A stretch of DNA of 51,962 bases, taken from Syntrophomonadaceae bacterium. Lineage in GTDB: Bacteria; Bacillota; Dethiobacteria; DTU022. Shown here piece after piece: positions 1 through 7,814 of this stretch. The stretch is from positions 1 through 51,962 of the forward strand of contig SKMK01000055.1 of the NCBI GenBank assembly GCA_007121075.1, written 5' to 3'. A program made the position numbers and the translations under genes. Below the pieces are notes generated by a model. It searched no databases. It had not been told where the DNA came from and was given only the letters and a program-made list of their open reading frames with translations. The number at the start of each line of letters is the position of its first letter. Within the stretch, counting starts at the first letter, position 1.

Positions 1-71
1 ACGACGACCATCAATTCAACTAAGGTGAAACCTTCTTCTTGCTTATGCATCGCTCTCATTAATTTTTGCAT
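1..71 (-). CDS. Type IV prepilin, N-terminal fragment (cut by window edge)
   Basis: Only the first 23 codons are inside the window. The translated start has a short basic/acidic leader (MQKLMRAMHKQEEG) followed by FTLVELMVV, which is the class III prepilin signal: cleavage after Gly by the prepilin peptidase, Phe at +1, Glu at +5, then the hydrophobic pilin helix. The ATG at 69-71 is preceded by a GAAAGGGG ribosome binding site. A c-di-GMP-I riboswitch lies upstream (215-307) and pilus assembly genes lie beyond it, so this is most likely a major or minor pilin of that machine. The rest of the gene, and which pilin it is, cannot be seen. Confidence 0.88.
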   Translation of the reverse strand, partial: MQKLMRAMHKQEEGFTLVELMVV

Positions 72-519
72 TACATAAAACCCCTTTCAAATTTTTATTA
101 TTCGGGCTGGATCGGGTTGACCACAATCCCAGGATTCAAAAATTGTTCAGTGTTTTGTCGTTTCACCTCCTTTTGCTGTTATTTGACGATAATGTTTTTA
201 AGGAAATAAAAAATCCCGATTCGGCAGCCTGGCGGCCATACCCCCTGGAGGGCTTAGACCCATAGCTTTGCGCCCCTGCCTTTCGACAGGTTTGCCATTA
301 TCGTCAGGTTTGTGTCTTAATACCTGCACAAGGGCTTTTCTTGTTGCCCTTCTATATATAGTTATACCGGCTAATTAGGATTTTAGACACATAACCTAAA
401 TTTTTTATAAATCCTCACCTGTACTTATTTTTACTACCCTAATCTGCAGAATAAGCGTGATAAGGTTATTAATTCGCTCCGGGAAAGAGGTCACCAGGTG
501 ATGGGTAAGCGAGGTGCTG
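72..519. other. Regulatory gap between sigma gene and prepilin
   Basis: No convincing protein gene. Besides the riboswitch at 215-307 it holds a strong AGGAGGTG Shine-Dalgarno-like site on the minus strand (164-171) that is not followed by an ATG at normal spacing; an open frame beginning with the GTG of that site runs only to a TAA at 98-100. Positions 310-480 are AT-rich and should contain the promoter for the riboswitch transcript, but I could not pick out a clear one. A short AAGGGC/GCCCTT inverted repeat lies around 330-350. Confidence 0.5.
215..307 (-). promoter_or_regulatory. Cyclic-di-GMP-I (GEMM-I) riboswitch upstream of prepilin
   Basis: Read on the minus strand this has the GEMM-I core: GGCAAACC, a stem capped by a GAAA tetraloop, CGCAAAGC, GGGTCTAAG, then GCCAGGCTGCCG. 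The G just before CAAACC, which distinguishes c-di-GMP from cGAMP-type variants, is present. A U-run follows the aptamer. Ten bases of the aptamer 5' strand (296-305) are perfectly complementary to bases 185-194 downstream, which would give a competing helix. The pilin gene starts about 140 bases downstream. The identity is established from family consensus; the switching direction is inference. Confidence 0.93.
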
Positions 520-1230
520 TTAAACTACATATGGGCGCATTTCTTTAAGGCCCCGGTTAAGCAACCGGGATACCTTACGCTGGTTAAGGCCGAGCCGCCT
601 GGCGGTTTCTTCCTGGGTCAGGCCCTCGTAATAGATCATTTTAATTACTTTTTGCTGCAGTTCGTCCATTTTCTCAATCGACATTTGGACGGCAATTCTA
701 TCTTCGATCGGCAGCTTAAAACTTTCATAACGCAGTGATCTGACTTTTGAGAGGTCAATTTCATCCAAAGAGACACATCCGCCCTGCATCGCTTCCACAA
801 TCCCTTCTTCGTCTACGTTTATGCGGTAGGCGATTTGATCCAGAGTCGGCATGGTTCCGTTTTCCTGGGCCAGTTTTTCGGTGACGCTTAAAACTTCTGA
901 TTGAAGGTTTTTCAGCCACTCAGGGACCTTGAAAGGGCCGCGCCCTCGTAATTCATGCCGAATCTCCCCGATGATACAGTGCGTAGCATAAGTTGAAAAC
1001 ATCGTCCCGCGGCAGGGGTTAAACCTTTTCAGCGCTTTCAACATACCTTCATAACCTACCTGGACCAGGTCTTCATCCAGCCTGCCGGGGCTGTACAGAC
1101 CGGCATAGTATTTGACCAGGGCAGCGCCTGCTTTTATAACCTCATTTTTAGCGTCACTGCTGCCTGTTTCAGCAAACTTCCCGGCGGCGGCTTCCAGGGT
1201 ACTGTTTTTTTGTTTTGTTAGTACTGGCAT
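520..1230 (-). CDS. Sigma-70 family RNA polymerase sigma factor (SigB/SigF/WhiG-like)
   Basis: A 236-residue sigma factor. Region 2 is clear (GMLKALKRFNP followed by FSTYATHCIIGEIRHELR), region 3 follows (PTLDQIAYRINVDEEGIVEA), and region 4 ends the protein with a helix-turn-helix (GLTQEETARRLGLNQRKVSRLL). The ATG at 1228-1230 follows AGGAGGAG with ideal spacing; a longer GTG start at 1257 would place that ribosome binding site inside the gene. It is a paralogue of the upstream gene (1278-2327), with near-colinear regions 2 and 3, and lies 47 bases after it, so both are probably on the transcript controlled by the riboswitch at 2422-2513. Likely regulon: pilus or matrix genes nearby (inference). 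No anti-sigma gene is visible. Confidence 0.9.
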   Translation of the reverse strand: MPVLTKQKNSTLEAAAGKFAETGSSDAKNEVIKAGAALVKYYAGLYSPGRLDEDLVQVGYEGMLKALKRFNPCRGTMFSTYATHCIIGEIRHELRGRGPFKVPEWLKNLQSEVLSVTEKLAQENGTMPTLDQIAYRINVDEEGIVEAMQGGCVSLDEIDLSKVRSLRYESFKLPIEDRIAVQMSIEKMDELQQKVIKMIYYEGLTQEETARRLGLNQRKVSRLLNRGLKEMRPYVV

Positions 1231-1277
1231 TTTAACTCCTCCTGTAACAACTGCCACTTAAAAAACTGCTTTAGTTC

Positions 1278-2327
1278 TTAACTTCTCCGGAAATAGGTGG
1301 TCAAATTGACAGTGGTGCTGATCCGGGCCGGGATCTTGTCAATTCTGGCAGTTCTGACCTGATCGACCCGGATGGCCCGTTCCTCATTGCGTAAGTGATT
1401 CAAAAGCTGAACCAGGCACCTGTACCTGCCTTCCATTTTCAGGATTACTATCAAGCTGTCGAAATGATTATCTTCAGCTTTAAAAGCTCCTTTGAACCTG
1501 GCTTCTGCAAGGCGCAAGCCGAACTCATCTGAAAGCACTTCAAAATAGCGCTCCACGTATTCTTCTGAAAACTGCTCGGGGAAATCTATTTTAAAACCGA
1601 TTGTTTTTTCCTCATGATCATGCAGCCCCCTGCCTTCTTCCACCATCCTGATATAGCCGGCCTGGTCCTTGGTCAGGGCCAGTTCTTCTTCCTCCATGGC
1701 CAGGGTTAGCTCCCTCAGGTTAACCGAGATTAAAGACAGGACTTTTCTCTGTATATCAGATAGCCGGTCGATCGATTTACGGATAGTAACGGCATCCTCA
1801 ATGGGCAGTTTAAAGGTTTCCCTCCTGAGGCTTTTTAAAGATGACAGGTCCAGATCTTGCAACGATACGCTTCCGGCCTGCATAGCTTCGACAATTCCTT
1901 CTTCTGAAATGTTTACTTTTTCTGCGATATCCTGCAGGGTTGGCAGGGGGTTTTTCTCCCGGGCCAGTTCCTCGGTAGCTTTAACTACTTCATCCTGCAG
2001 GCGCTGCAGCCAATCGGGAATTTTAAACAATTTCCGGCTCCGCAATTCCTGGCGGATCTCACTAATGATGCAGTGGGTGGCATAAGTTGTAAACAGCACC
2101 TTTCGGGAAGGATCATAGTTTTTAAGGGCCAGCAAGAATCCTTCGGTGGCGGCTTTTTTTAACCTGTCATCCACCGTACCCGGACTGTACACACCGGCGT
2201 AATACTTGATCAACTGCTGTCCGATTTTGACCACTTTTTCTTTGTCCTGCGGGCTGCCGGTGGTCATGTAACTTTGCACAGCTGTTTCCAGGTCAGAAGG
2301 CCTGTCTACCGCGTTATTAAAACTCAC
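1278..2327 (-). CDS. Sigma factor regions 2-3 fused to a PilO-like domain
   Basis: A 349-residue fusion. Residues about 15-200 match the downstream sigma factor (YYAGVYSPG, FTTYATHCIISEIRQELR, PTLQDIAEKVNISEEGIVEA, FKLPIEDA). At about residue 202, where region 4 should begin, the sequence changes to a domain that aligns along its whole length with the ectodomain of the PilO gene of this locus (4397-4930): LRELTLAMEEEELAL against LVELRAEVEEEEIAV, MEGRYRCLVQLLNHLRNEER against LEGSYSGIRRMLNNLRRGER, and both end in a YFRR/FYRP-type tail. There is no helix-turn-helix and no membrane segment, so the PilO-like part should be cytoplasmic. The GTG at 2325-2327 has AGGAG at good spacing; a TTG two codons earlier is too close to it. 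Function is unknown; a sensor or decoy linking pilus state to transcription is a guess. Confidence 0.85.
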   Translation of the reverse strand: MSFNNAVDRPSDLETAVQSYMTTGSPQDKEKVVKIGQQLIKYYAGVYSPGTVDDRLKKAATEGFLLALKNYDPSRKVLFTTYATHCIISEIRQELRSRKLFKIPDWLQRLQDEVVKATEELAREKNPLPTLQDIAEKVNISEEGIVEAMQAGSVSLQDLDLSSLKSLRRETFKLPIEDAVTIRKSIDRLSDIQRKVLSLISVNLRELTLAMEEEELALTKDQAGYIRMVEEGRGLHDHEEKTIGFKIDFPEQFSEEYVERYFEVLSDEFGLRLAEARFKGAFKAEDNHFDSLIVILKMEGRYRCLVQLLNHLRNEERAIRVDQVRTARIDKIPARISTTVNLTTYFRRS

Positions 2328-2370
2328 AAGCAAAACTCCTCGCAGATTTTTTTAGCTGCCAAAGGATGCC

Positions 2371-2408
2371 TTAAAACATAAACACCCCACCTGCTGGTTC
2401 AGGTGGGG
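2371..2408 (-). terminator. Riboswitch-controlled intrinsic terminator
   Basis: On the minus strand an 8-bp perfect stem (CCCCACCT/AGGTGGGG, 2385-2392 with 2401-2408) is followed by a U-rich tract, between the riboswitch aptamer and the sigma-PilO start. Its loop and 3' arm (2391-2401) can pair with the aptamer 3' strand (2422-2432), 10 of 11 bases. That makes a plausible antiterminator. Confidence 0.8.
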
Positions 2409-2421
2409 TAGTAGATCCCTT

Positions 2422-2513
2422 TGAACCGGCAGCTGGCTGGCACCGGCAATGTGTTACCGAAGCCCCTTTAGCTTTGCGCCGCCACCTTTCGGTGGCTTTG
2501 CCTTTTTCGATTC
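2422..2513 (-). promoter_or_regulatory. Cyclic-di-GMP-I-type riboswitch upstream of sigma-PilO
   Basis: The minus strand shows GGCAAAGCC, a stem capped by GAAA, GGCGCAAAGC, GGGGCTTCGG, and a 3' GCCAGCTGCCGG. This is a somewhat divergent GEMM-I aptamer. P1 would be GAATCG with CGGTTC. The same 3' strand can alternatively pair with the terminator loop downstream. Ligand binding should therefore free the terminator (predicted OFF switch, inference). It probably controls both sigma genes. Confidence 0.82.
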
Positions 2514-2527
2514 TCTTTCCTGATGGC

Positions 2528-2556
2528 ATTATGTCACATAAATGTTAATCAGTCAA
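2528..2556 (-). promoter_or_regulatory. Sigma-A-type promoter for the sigma-PilO transcript
   Basis: Minus strand TTGACT (2551-2556), a 17-base spacer and CATAAT (2528-2533), ending about 15 bases before the riboswitch aptamer. Spacing and both hexamers fit a housekeeping promoter, so the riboswitch transcript can start independently of the pil operon. Confidence 0.75.
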
Positions 2557-2583
2557 CACGAACAATTGTTAATATTTATACTT

Positions 2584-4299
2584 TTAAGCCAAAACGCGCA
2601 GGGTTTCTTCCAAAGTAGTAATTCCTTCCCGGACTTTCAAGTAACCGTCGCGGCGCAGAGTTATCATACCCTCCTGCACCGCCGCCTGGGCAATTTCAGC
2701 GGTGGGGCTGTTTTTTAAGGTCAGATGCCTGATTTTGTCGCTGACCGGCAAGAGTTCATAGACGCCCATTCGGCCCCGGTACCCGGTATGGCTGCAGCGC
2801 AGGCACCCTTCAGCCTTGTAGATCGTAATTTCCTGCTCATCCCTCCGCAGGGGGAAATCAGGCACGGAAGATAAAATCTCTTTCCGGCTGAGCGTGTATG
2901 GTTTGCGGCACTGCCGGCACAGGACCCGGACCAAACGCTGGGCCAGGACCCCGATCACTGATGAAGCAGTTAAATACGGTTCAATCCCCATATCGCCTAA
3001 CCTGGATATCGCTCCCGCTGCATCGTTGGTGTGGAGGGTTGAAAGGACCAGGTGCCCGGTCAGAGCCGATTCGACGGCGATGCGAGCCGTGTCACGGTCC
3101 CGGATCTCCCCCACCATAATTATATCGGGGTCATTTCTCAGGATAGACCGAAGTCCTGTGGCAAAGGTCAATCCGGCCCGGGGGTTGACCTGGACCTGAT
3201 TAATCCCGGCCAGGCGGTATTCGATCGGATCTTCGACGGTTATGATGTGTTTGTCCACCGTGTTCAATTCGGAAAGCGCTGCGTACAAAGTGGTAGTTTT
3301 ACCGCTGCCGGTGGGGCCGGTAACCAGGACACAGCCGTACGGCTTGTTAATCAAACGGCGAAATCGCCTGAGCTGCGATTCAGGAAATCCAAGCTCGGGT
3401 AAAGTAATGAGGCGTTCGCTGCGGTCAAGCAAACGCAGGGTCAGCTTTTCACCGTAAGCTGAAGGCAGTGAAGCTACCCTGAGGTCTATCGCTCTTCCGT
3501 CCATTTTAAGGCTGACCCTGCCGTCCTGGGGCGAGCGGCGGTTGGCAATATCCATTCCGGCCATAACTTTAATCCTGGAGACCAGGGACGGATGCAGGCG
3601 GGCCGGGGGCTGCATAGTTTCATGAAGCACCCCGTCGATCCGGAACCGGACCCGAAGGCTTTTTTCCTGCGGTTCGATATGGACGTCACTGGCGGCATTG
3701 CGGATGGCCTGGTTGATAATCAGGTTGGCCAGCTGCACTGCCGGTTTATCGCCGGCCGAAGTCTGAATCTCTTCCTTATCTTCTTCCTCAGGAACATAAT
3801 CTTCTGCGCCAGTTTCTATGTTTGTGGTAGCCCGGGCATACTGCTCAATTGCCATTCTAAGTTCACTGTCTGATACACAAACCGGCTTGACTTCATAGCC
3901 GGTGATCAGGCGCAGGTCATCAATGGTCACGATGTCGTTGGGATGCATCATGGCTACCACAAGGCGGCCGTTTTCATGGCCGATGGGCAGCGCATTGTAG
4001 CGCCTGGCTGAATCCGGGTCCAACATTGCTGCGGCAGTCGAATCAACCTCATAGGAATCTAAAGAAACATGCTCTACATTGGCCTGGTAAGCAATGGCCC
4101 TGGTAACAACCTCTTCAGTGGTGTAGCCCATGTCCACCAGGGTTTGCCCCAGCAGGGCTCGGCCGCCCTGCTGCAGCTTTTCCCGGTGCTTTGCCAGGGC
4201 TTTGTCCAGCTGTCCCCGGGTCAGTTCACCGCTTTCAACGAGCAGTTCACCGATCCCGCCAGCCCGCTTTCTTGTTAAATTTTGACGGTGCCTATCCAT
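2584..4299 (-). CDS. pilB: Type IV pilus assembly (extension) ATPase PilB
   Basis: A 571-residue GspE/PilB family hexameric ATPase that powers pilin polymerisation at the cytoplasmic face. Residues 15-150 form an N-terminal domain with two LG/IG..L...G repeats reminiscent of MshEN, the c-di-GMP-binding module. The ATPase core has Walker A GPTGSGKTTT (about 328-337), an Asp/His box, Walker B-like DIIMVGEIRD, and the paired zinc-binding cysteines CRQC and CLRC near the C-terminus that separate PilB from PilT. It is the last gene of the pil operon. The ATG follows a GGAGAG about 11 bases upstream. The canonical Arg of the MshEN repeats is not obvious, so c-di-GMP binding is uncertain. Confidence 0.95.
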   Translation of the reverse strand: MDRHRQNLTRKRAGGIGELLVESGELTRGQLDKALAKHREKLQQGGRALLGQTLVDMGYTTEEVVTRAIAYQANVEHVSLDSYEVDSTAAAMLDPDSARRYNALPIGHENGRLVVAMMHPNDIVTIDDLRLITGYEVKPVCVSDSELRMAIEQYARATTNIETGAEDYVPEEEDKEEIQTSAGDKPAVQLANLIINQAIRNAASDVHIEPQEKSLRVRFRIDGVLHETMQPPARLHPSLVSRIKVMAGMDIANRRSPQDGRVSLKMDGRAIDLRVASLPSAYGEKLTLRLLDRSERLITLPELGFPESQLRRFRRLINKPYGCVLVTGPTGSGKTTTLYAALSELNTVDKHIITVEDPIEYRLAGINQVQVNPRAGLTFATGLRSILRNDPDIIMVGEIRDRDTARIAVESALTGHLVLSTLHTNDAAGAISRLGDMGIEPYLTASSVIGVLAQRLVRVLCRQCRKPYTLSRKEILSSVPDFPLRRDEQEITIYKAEGCLRCSHTGYRGRMGVYELLPVSDKIRHLTLKNSPTAEIAQAAVQEGMITLRRDGYLKVREGITTLEETLRVLA

Positions 4300-4396
4300 C
4301 TCTTCTATCTCTCCATGTAGTCGCTGTCAGGGACAGGTGCAGAGTGTCGATTATAAAATCAACTCTTTTTTAGCGATTTGTATTTTACCATTAAAT

Positions 4397-4930
4397 TTAG
4401 GGCCTGTAAAAGGTTTTGGCAGAAACATTAATTTGCAGTTCAGAACCGCCGTTCCCGGCATGGGTAAAACTGAGATCATCTACCCGGACAGCCCGTTCTC
4501 CTCTGCGCAGGTTGTTGAGCATCCTTCTGATCCCGCTGTAGCTGCCTTCGAGGTTTAAAGAAAGGGGCATAACGGTGTAACCTTCTTCTTCGTACCGATC
4601 TTCAAAACTTATATCAAGTGCCTTTAAACCGTGTTCATCCACCAGGCGTTGAATGTAGCGCAGCACTTCTTCTTCCCTGGCGCTGTCGGGTATCTTTACC
4701 CTGGCAAAGTTTAATCGCTCTTCATATTCATCGGCCCGTTCCCGGTGACCAAGCAGCCGGTTTAAATGAGCATGCGCTTCATCAACAGCAATCTCTTCTT
4801 CTTCCACTTCCGCCCGCAGCTCTACGAGGGTATTATACTGCACATAGATCAGGACCACCCCCAGGATAAAAGCCAGTCCAGCCACTCCTATAATGATATA
4901 TTTCTTTGTGGTTCCGCTTAAAGCTGCCAT
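4397..4930 (-). CDS. pilO: Type IV pilus inner-membrane alignment protein PilO
   Basis: A 177-residue PilO-like protein: a short cytoplasmic tail, one membrane segment (about 11-30), a coiled-coil segment rich in Glu (33-70) and a ferredoxin-like C-terminal domain. With PilN it forms the membrane platform joining PilM to the outer parts of the pilus machine. The ATG at 4928-4930 has GAGGAGGA eight bases upstream and lies one base after the pilN stop; the longer ORF would overlap pilN extensively and lacks support. The ectodomain is the closest visible relative of the C-terminal half of the sigma fusion at 1278-2327. Identity rests on position, topology and the family pattern rather than a strong signature. 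Confidence 0.88.
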   Translation of the reverse strand: MAALSGTTKKYIIIGVAGLAFILGVVLIYVQYNTLVELRAEVEEEEIAVDEAHAHLNRLLGHRERADEYEERLNFARVKIPDSAREEEVLRYIQRLVDEHGLKALDISFEDRYEEEGYTVMPLSLNLEGSYSGIRRMLNNLRRGERAVRVDDLSFTHAGNGGSELQINVSAKTFYRP

Positions 4931-4931
4931 A

Positions 4932-5549
4932 TCAGCTGTCCTCCTCGGGGTCAAAAAATACCGGTCCGGGCAACAAGGCCCCATCAACAGTAAACTGAAC
5001 CGCTTGCCGGTTATTAATCGTTGTTTCTGAGGATACCCGGAAGCGGACATTATTTAACTGTTCTAATCTCTGGACTCTCTCTATAATATCGGCTACATTG
5101 CCGTGACTGTAACTCCAGCCTCTCATGTCAAAACTTCCGCTCTCCCCGTTCTCATCTTCTTCCTCGCCGGCGTTGTTTTCAGCCAGGTAGGAGATATCCA
5201 ATTCGGTCAGCGCTCCCTCCGGATTTAAGGCCATTCCCAGATCGCGCAAAAGCTGATCCCAGTCTGGCACATTGCCCATGGCCCGGCTAAGTCTGTCCTC
5301 GGCTTCGCTCATTTCATTATACAGGTTGGCGTACGCCTCCAGTTCCGCCGCCTGGTCCTCCAGCTGCTGCCGCTCTTCCTGCAGGGAATTAAGGGTACTG
5401 CGGGTAAGAAGCGTGGAAGCCAGCAGGAATACATAAACAGCAAGCACAACCGCCAGCGCAATAACTGCAATTTTGATCAGCCTGCCCTGCCTCTTCTCAT
5501 CCAACCTTCTTTGTTTTATTTCTGGTGGTAGTAAGCTGACGTATTCCAA
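4932..5549 (-). CDS. pilN: Type IV pilus assembly protein PilN
   Basis: A 205-residue protein with the classic PilN layout: a short cytoplasmic N-terminus (VSLLPPEIKQRR, the kind of segment that docks on PilM), one membrane helix (about 26-48), a coiled coil and a small ferredoxin-like domain containing the VPDWDQLLRDLG motif. It uses a TTG start; GGAGGG ends eight bases upstream and lies within the end of pilM. It sits between pilM and pilO as in most pil operons. A glutamate-rich insertion near residues 128-138 is a local peculiarity. Confidence 0.92.
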   Translation of the reverse strand: MEYVSLLPPEIKQRRLDEKRQGRLIKIAVIALAVVLAVYVFLLASTLLTRSTLNSLQEERQQLEDQAAELEAYANLYNEMSEAEDRLSRAMGNVPDWDQLLRDLGMALNPEGALTELDISYLAENNAGEEEDENGESGSFDMRGWSYSHGNVADIIERVQRLEQLNNVRFRVSSETTINNRQAVQFTVDGALLPGPVFFDPEEDS

Positions 5550-5550
5550 A

Positions 5551-6567
5551 CTACGATCCCTCCAGACCGCGTCGGGCCAGCCCGGCGCAGATAGCGTATT
5601 CTACAGCATCTATGCCGGTACCCAGATTTCTCTCGTCGGCATTGGTGTAAACGGCAAAGGGGTTGACTATTCGGACCGGAAGTTCCAACTCTTCTTCAAG
5701 CCTGGTGGCGATCCCTTTCAAACGGGCCCCCCTGCCATTTAAAATTATAGCTTCCAGTTCAGATGCATTGGACTGGTTTTGATAATAAGTAAGTGAAGAC
5801 CTGGTTTCTGTAACGACGCTGTTGGCCCATTTGTCAAAAGTTTTCAGGGCGGGATCAGTATCGTATACCTTTTCGCTTAAAATCTCTTCCAGCGAGCAGC
5901 CAAGCTGATCAGCCAGATCCTTGAGTTTGAATGAGACCAGCCGGGCCATCCGGGGTTGGCCGTGATCTGAAACCAGGATATTGCTGAGGCCGTTGGCTAT
6001 GTTGACAATGGCCACAGTCCTGTCCTGCGCCCTGGCAGGCAGGGTATGCATCAGGGCCAGGGTGGAAACATCAATGTCAGCCGGTTCAAGTTTCGCAATC
6101 GACAAAGCCTCCAGGAACCCGTCCAGCATGTCCCGTCTGGCTGCAACCAGCAAGACCTCAAGAACAGTCTTTCCGTTTTCTTCGGTTTCACCGATTACCT
6201 GGTAATCCATAACCACACTTTCCAGGGGTATGGGCAGGCTCTCCTGGGCCTGAAACCTGATCACATTGCCAACCTTATCCGGCGGCACCTTGGGAATAGT
6301 TGCATAACGAACCAGGACGGCCTGATTGGCCACGCCAAGCAAAACCTGCCTATACCTGACTTCACCCGAAGACCACAGCTCCAGCAGGGCTTCACCGACT
6401 TCTTTGGGCTGGACGACCATCCCTTCTTCCACGGCTCCCGGAGCAAGCTCAATGCCGGCCATATTGATCAACCTGGGTTTACCGGAGCTGCCGGAAGTTT
6501 CCACTGCCCGGGCTATGCCGGTGTCAATCTCAAGTCCCACTGATTTATTAGAAGCTCCTAATTTCAT
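5551..6567 (-). CDS. pilM: Type IV pilus assembly protein PilM (actin-like)
   Basis: A 338-residue actin/FtsA-fold ATPase of the PilM family. It shows SVGLEIDTGIARAVE at the N-terminus (phosphate-1 loop region), VPPDKVGNVIRFQAQESLP and a C-terminal ILNGRGARLKGI nucleotide-binding segment. PilM is cytoplasmic and binds the N-terminal tail of PilN. The ATG at 6565-6567 follows GGAGGA by nine bases; the ATG seven codons earlier would bury that site and overlap the pilC stop. It is flanked by pilC and pilN and is translationally close to both. Confidence 0.93.
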   Translation of the reverse strand: MKLGASNKSVGLEIDTGIARAVETSGSSGKPRLINMAGIELAPGAVEEGMVVQPKEVGEALLELWSSGEVRYRQVLLGVANQAVLVRYATIPKVPPDKVGNVIRFQAQESLPIPLESVVMDYQVIGETEENGKTVLEVLLVAARRDMLDGFLEALSIAKLEPADIDVSTLALMHTLPARAQDRTVAIVNIANGLSNILVSDHGQPRMARLVSFKLKDLADQLGCSLEEILSEKVYDTDPALKTFDKWANSVVTETRSSLTYYQNQSNASELEAIILNGRGARLKGIATRLEEELELPVRIVNPFAVYTNADERNLGTGIDAVEYAICAGLARRGLEGS

Positions 6568-6590
6568 AATAGTTTGTCCTCCGGTCATCG

Positions 6591-7793
6591 TTAGATCTCG
6601 GTAATTACGGTAAAGATCGGCAGGTATAAGGCAATGAGCATCCCACCGACCATGACTCCAATGACCACAAGCATCAGCGGCTCGATCATGGAAGTCAATC
6701 CCTTGGTCATGGTCGCTACTTCTTCTTCAAAAAAAGCGGCTACTTTGTCCATCATATCCGGTATATCTCCTGTTTCCTCACCAACGGCAACCATATGGGT
6801 TACCATCGGAGGAAAGATTCCGCTTTCTTCCAGGGGGGCAGCTACACTACTTCCTTCCTGAATTTTTTCGCCTGCCTCCACGGTGGCGTCCATTACCAAG
6901 GTATTGCCCGTCGCCTTTCCAGAAGCATCAAGGGACTGCACCACCGGCAACCCGGTAGCCATCATGGTTGAAAAGGTGCGCGCAAAACTGGCGACAACCG
7001 ATTTTTGAATGAGCTGGCCAAAGACAGGCAGGCGGAATTTTATCCGGTCCAGCCTCCTTTTGCCCTTTTCGCTTCTGGCATAAGCCCGGAAACCCAAAAA
7101 GATCAGGAACAAAACCGGGAAAACAATGTACCAGTAAGCCTGAAGCAAATCAGATAAGTTAATAATAACCTGGGTTGGCCACGGTATATCAACACCAGGC
7201 GGGAAAAAACCAACAAAAATCGGCACCATGAAAAAAAGCATGGCAAACAGGATGATTATGGCAAAGGCGAGGACAGCGACGGGGTACATCAGGGCAGACC
7301 TGATGTTATCGCGCAATTCCTTGTCTTTTTGCAGCTGGTTGGAAAGCCGGTTCAAGGTTTCTTCCAGATTACCGCCGGTTTCCCCGGCGCTGACCATACT
7401 TACATACAGGGAAGAAAAAATATCGGGATAGCCTTTAAGCGCTTCACTGAAGCTGATCCCGCCTTCCACGTTACGGCCGATTTCATTCAGGGCAGCGGCC
7501 AGGGTTGGATTGGTTACCTGGCGGCTAAGGGTAAACAGGGCCCTGGTCAGGGGAATACCCGAATTGAGCATAGCCGCCATCTGCCGGCTGAATAAACTTA
7601 AATCACCCAGTTTTACTTTTGAGGATAACTTGAGCTGGCCGAAAAGGGAAGACCGTTTGACTTCCTTGATCTCCATGGGCATCAGGCCCATTCCGCGCAG
7701 CTTTTCCACTACGCCGGCTTGCTCTTCGGCTTCAAGCCTGCCGTTTATAATCTCTCCTGAACTGTTTACAGCTTCATATTGAAAAGAAGCCAT
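6591..7793 (-). CDS. pilC: Type IV pilus platform protein PilC
   Basis: A 400-residue polytopic GspF/PilC protein with two T2SSF repeats: a cytoplasmic helical domain (about 65-185, with the SRQMAAMLNSGIPL signature), membrane helices near 170-195 and 220-240, a second cytoplasmic domain (FARTFSTMMATGLPVVQSL) and a C-terminal membrane helix (about 370-395). It couples the PilB/PilT motors to the pilus base. The N-terminal FQYEAVNSSGEIINGRLEA is the usual PilC opening. Length is typical. The ATG is preceded by GAGGAG at a slightly long distance of 11 bases. Confidence 0.96.
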   Translation of the reverse strand: MASFQYEAVNSSGEIINGRLEAEEQAGVVEKLRGMGLMPMEIKEVKRSSLFGQLKLSSKVKLGDLSLFSRQMAAMLNSGIPLTRALFTLSRQVTNPTLAAALNEIGRNVEGGISFSEALKGYPDIFSSLYVSMVSAGETGGNLEETLNRLSNQLQKDKELRDNIRSALMYPVAVLAFAIIILFAMLFFMVPIFVGFFPPGVDIPWPTQVIINLSDLLQAYWYIVFPVLFLIFLGFRAYARSEKGKRRLDRIKFRLPVFGQLIQKSVVASFARTFSTMMATGLPVVQSLDASGKATGNTLVMDATVEAGEKIQEGSSVAAPLEESGIFPPMVTHMVAVGEETGDIPDMMDKVAAFFEEEVATMTKGLTSMIEPLMLVVIGVMVGGMLIALYLPIFTVITEI

Positions 7794-7814
7794 CGTTAAG
7801 CCAACTCCTCGGAT

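Noticed and set aside
310-400. A sigma-28-like promoter (TAAA ... CCGGTATA) upstream of the prepilin riboswitch, which could have linked the local sigma factors to pilin expression.
   Set aside because: The spacing is only 11 bases between the two parts, well short of the usual 14-16, so it does not fit the consensus.
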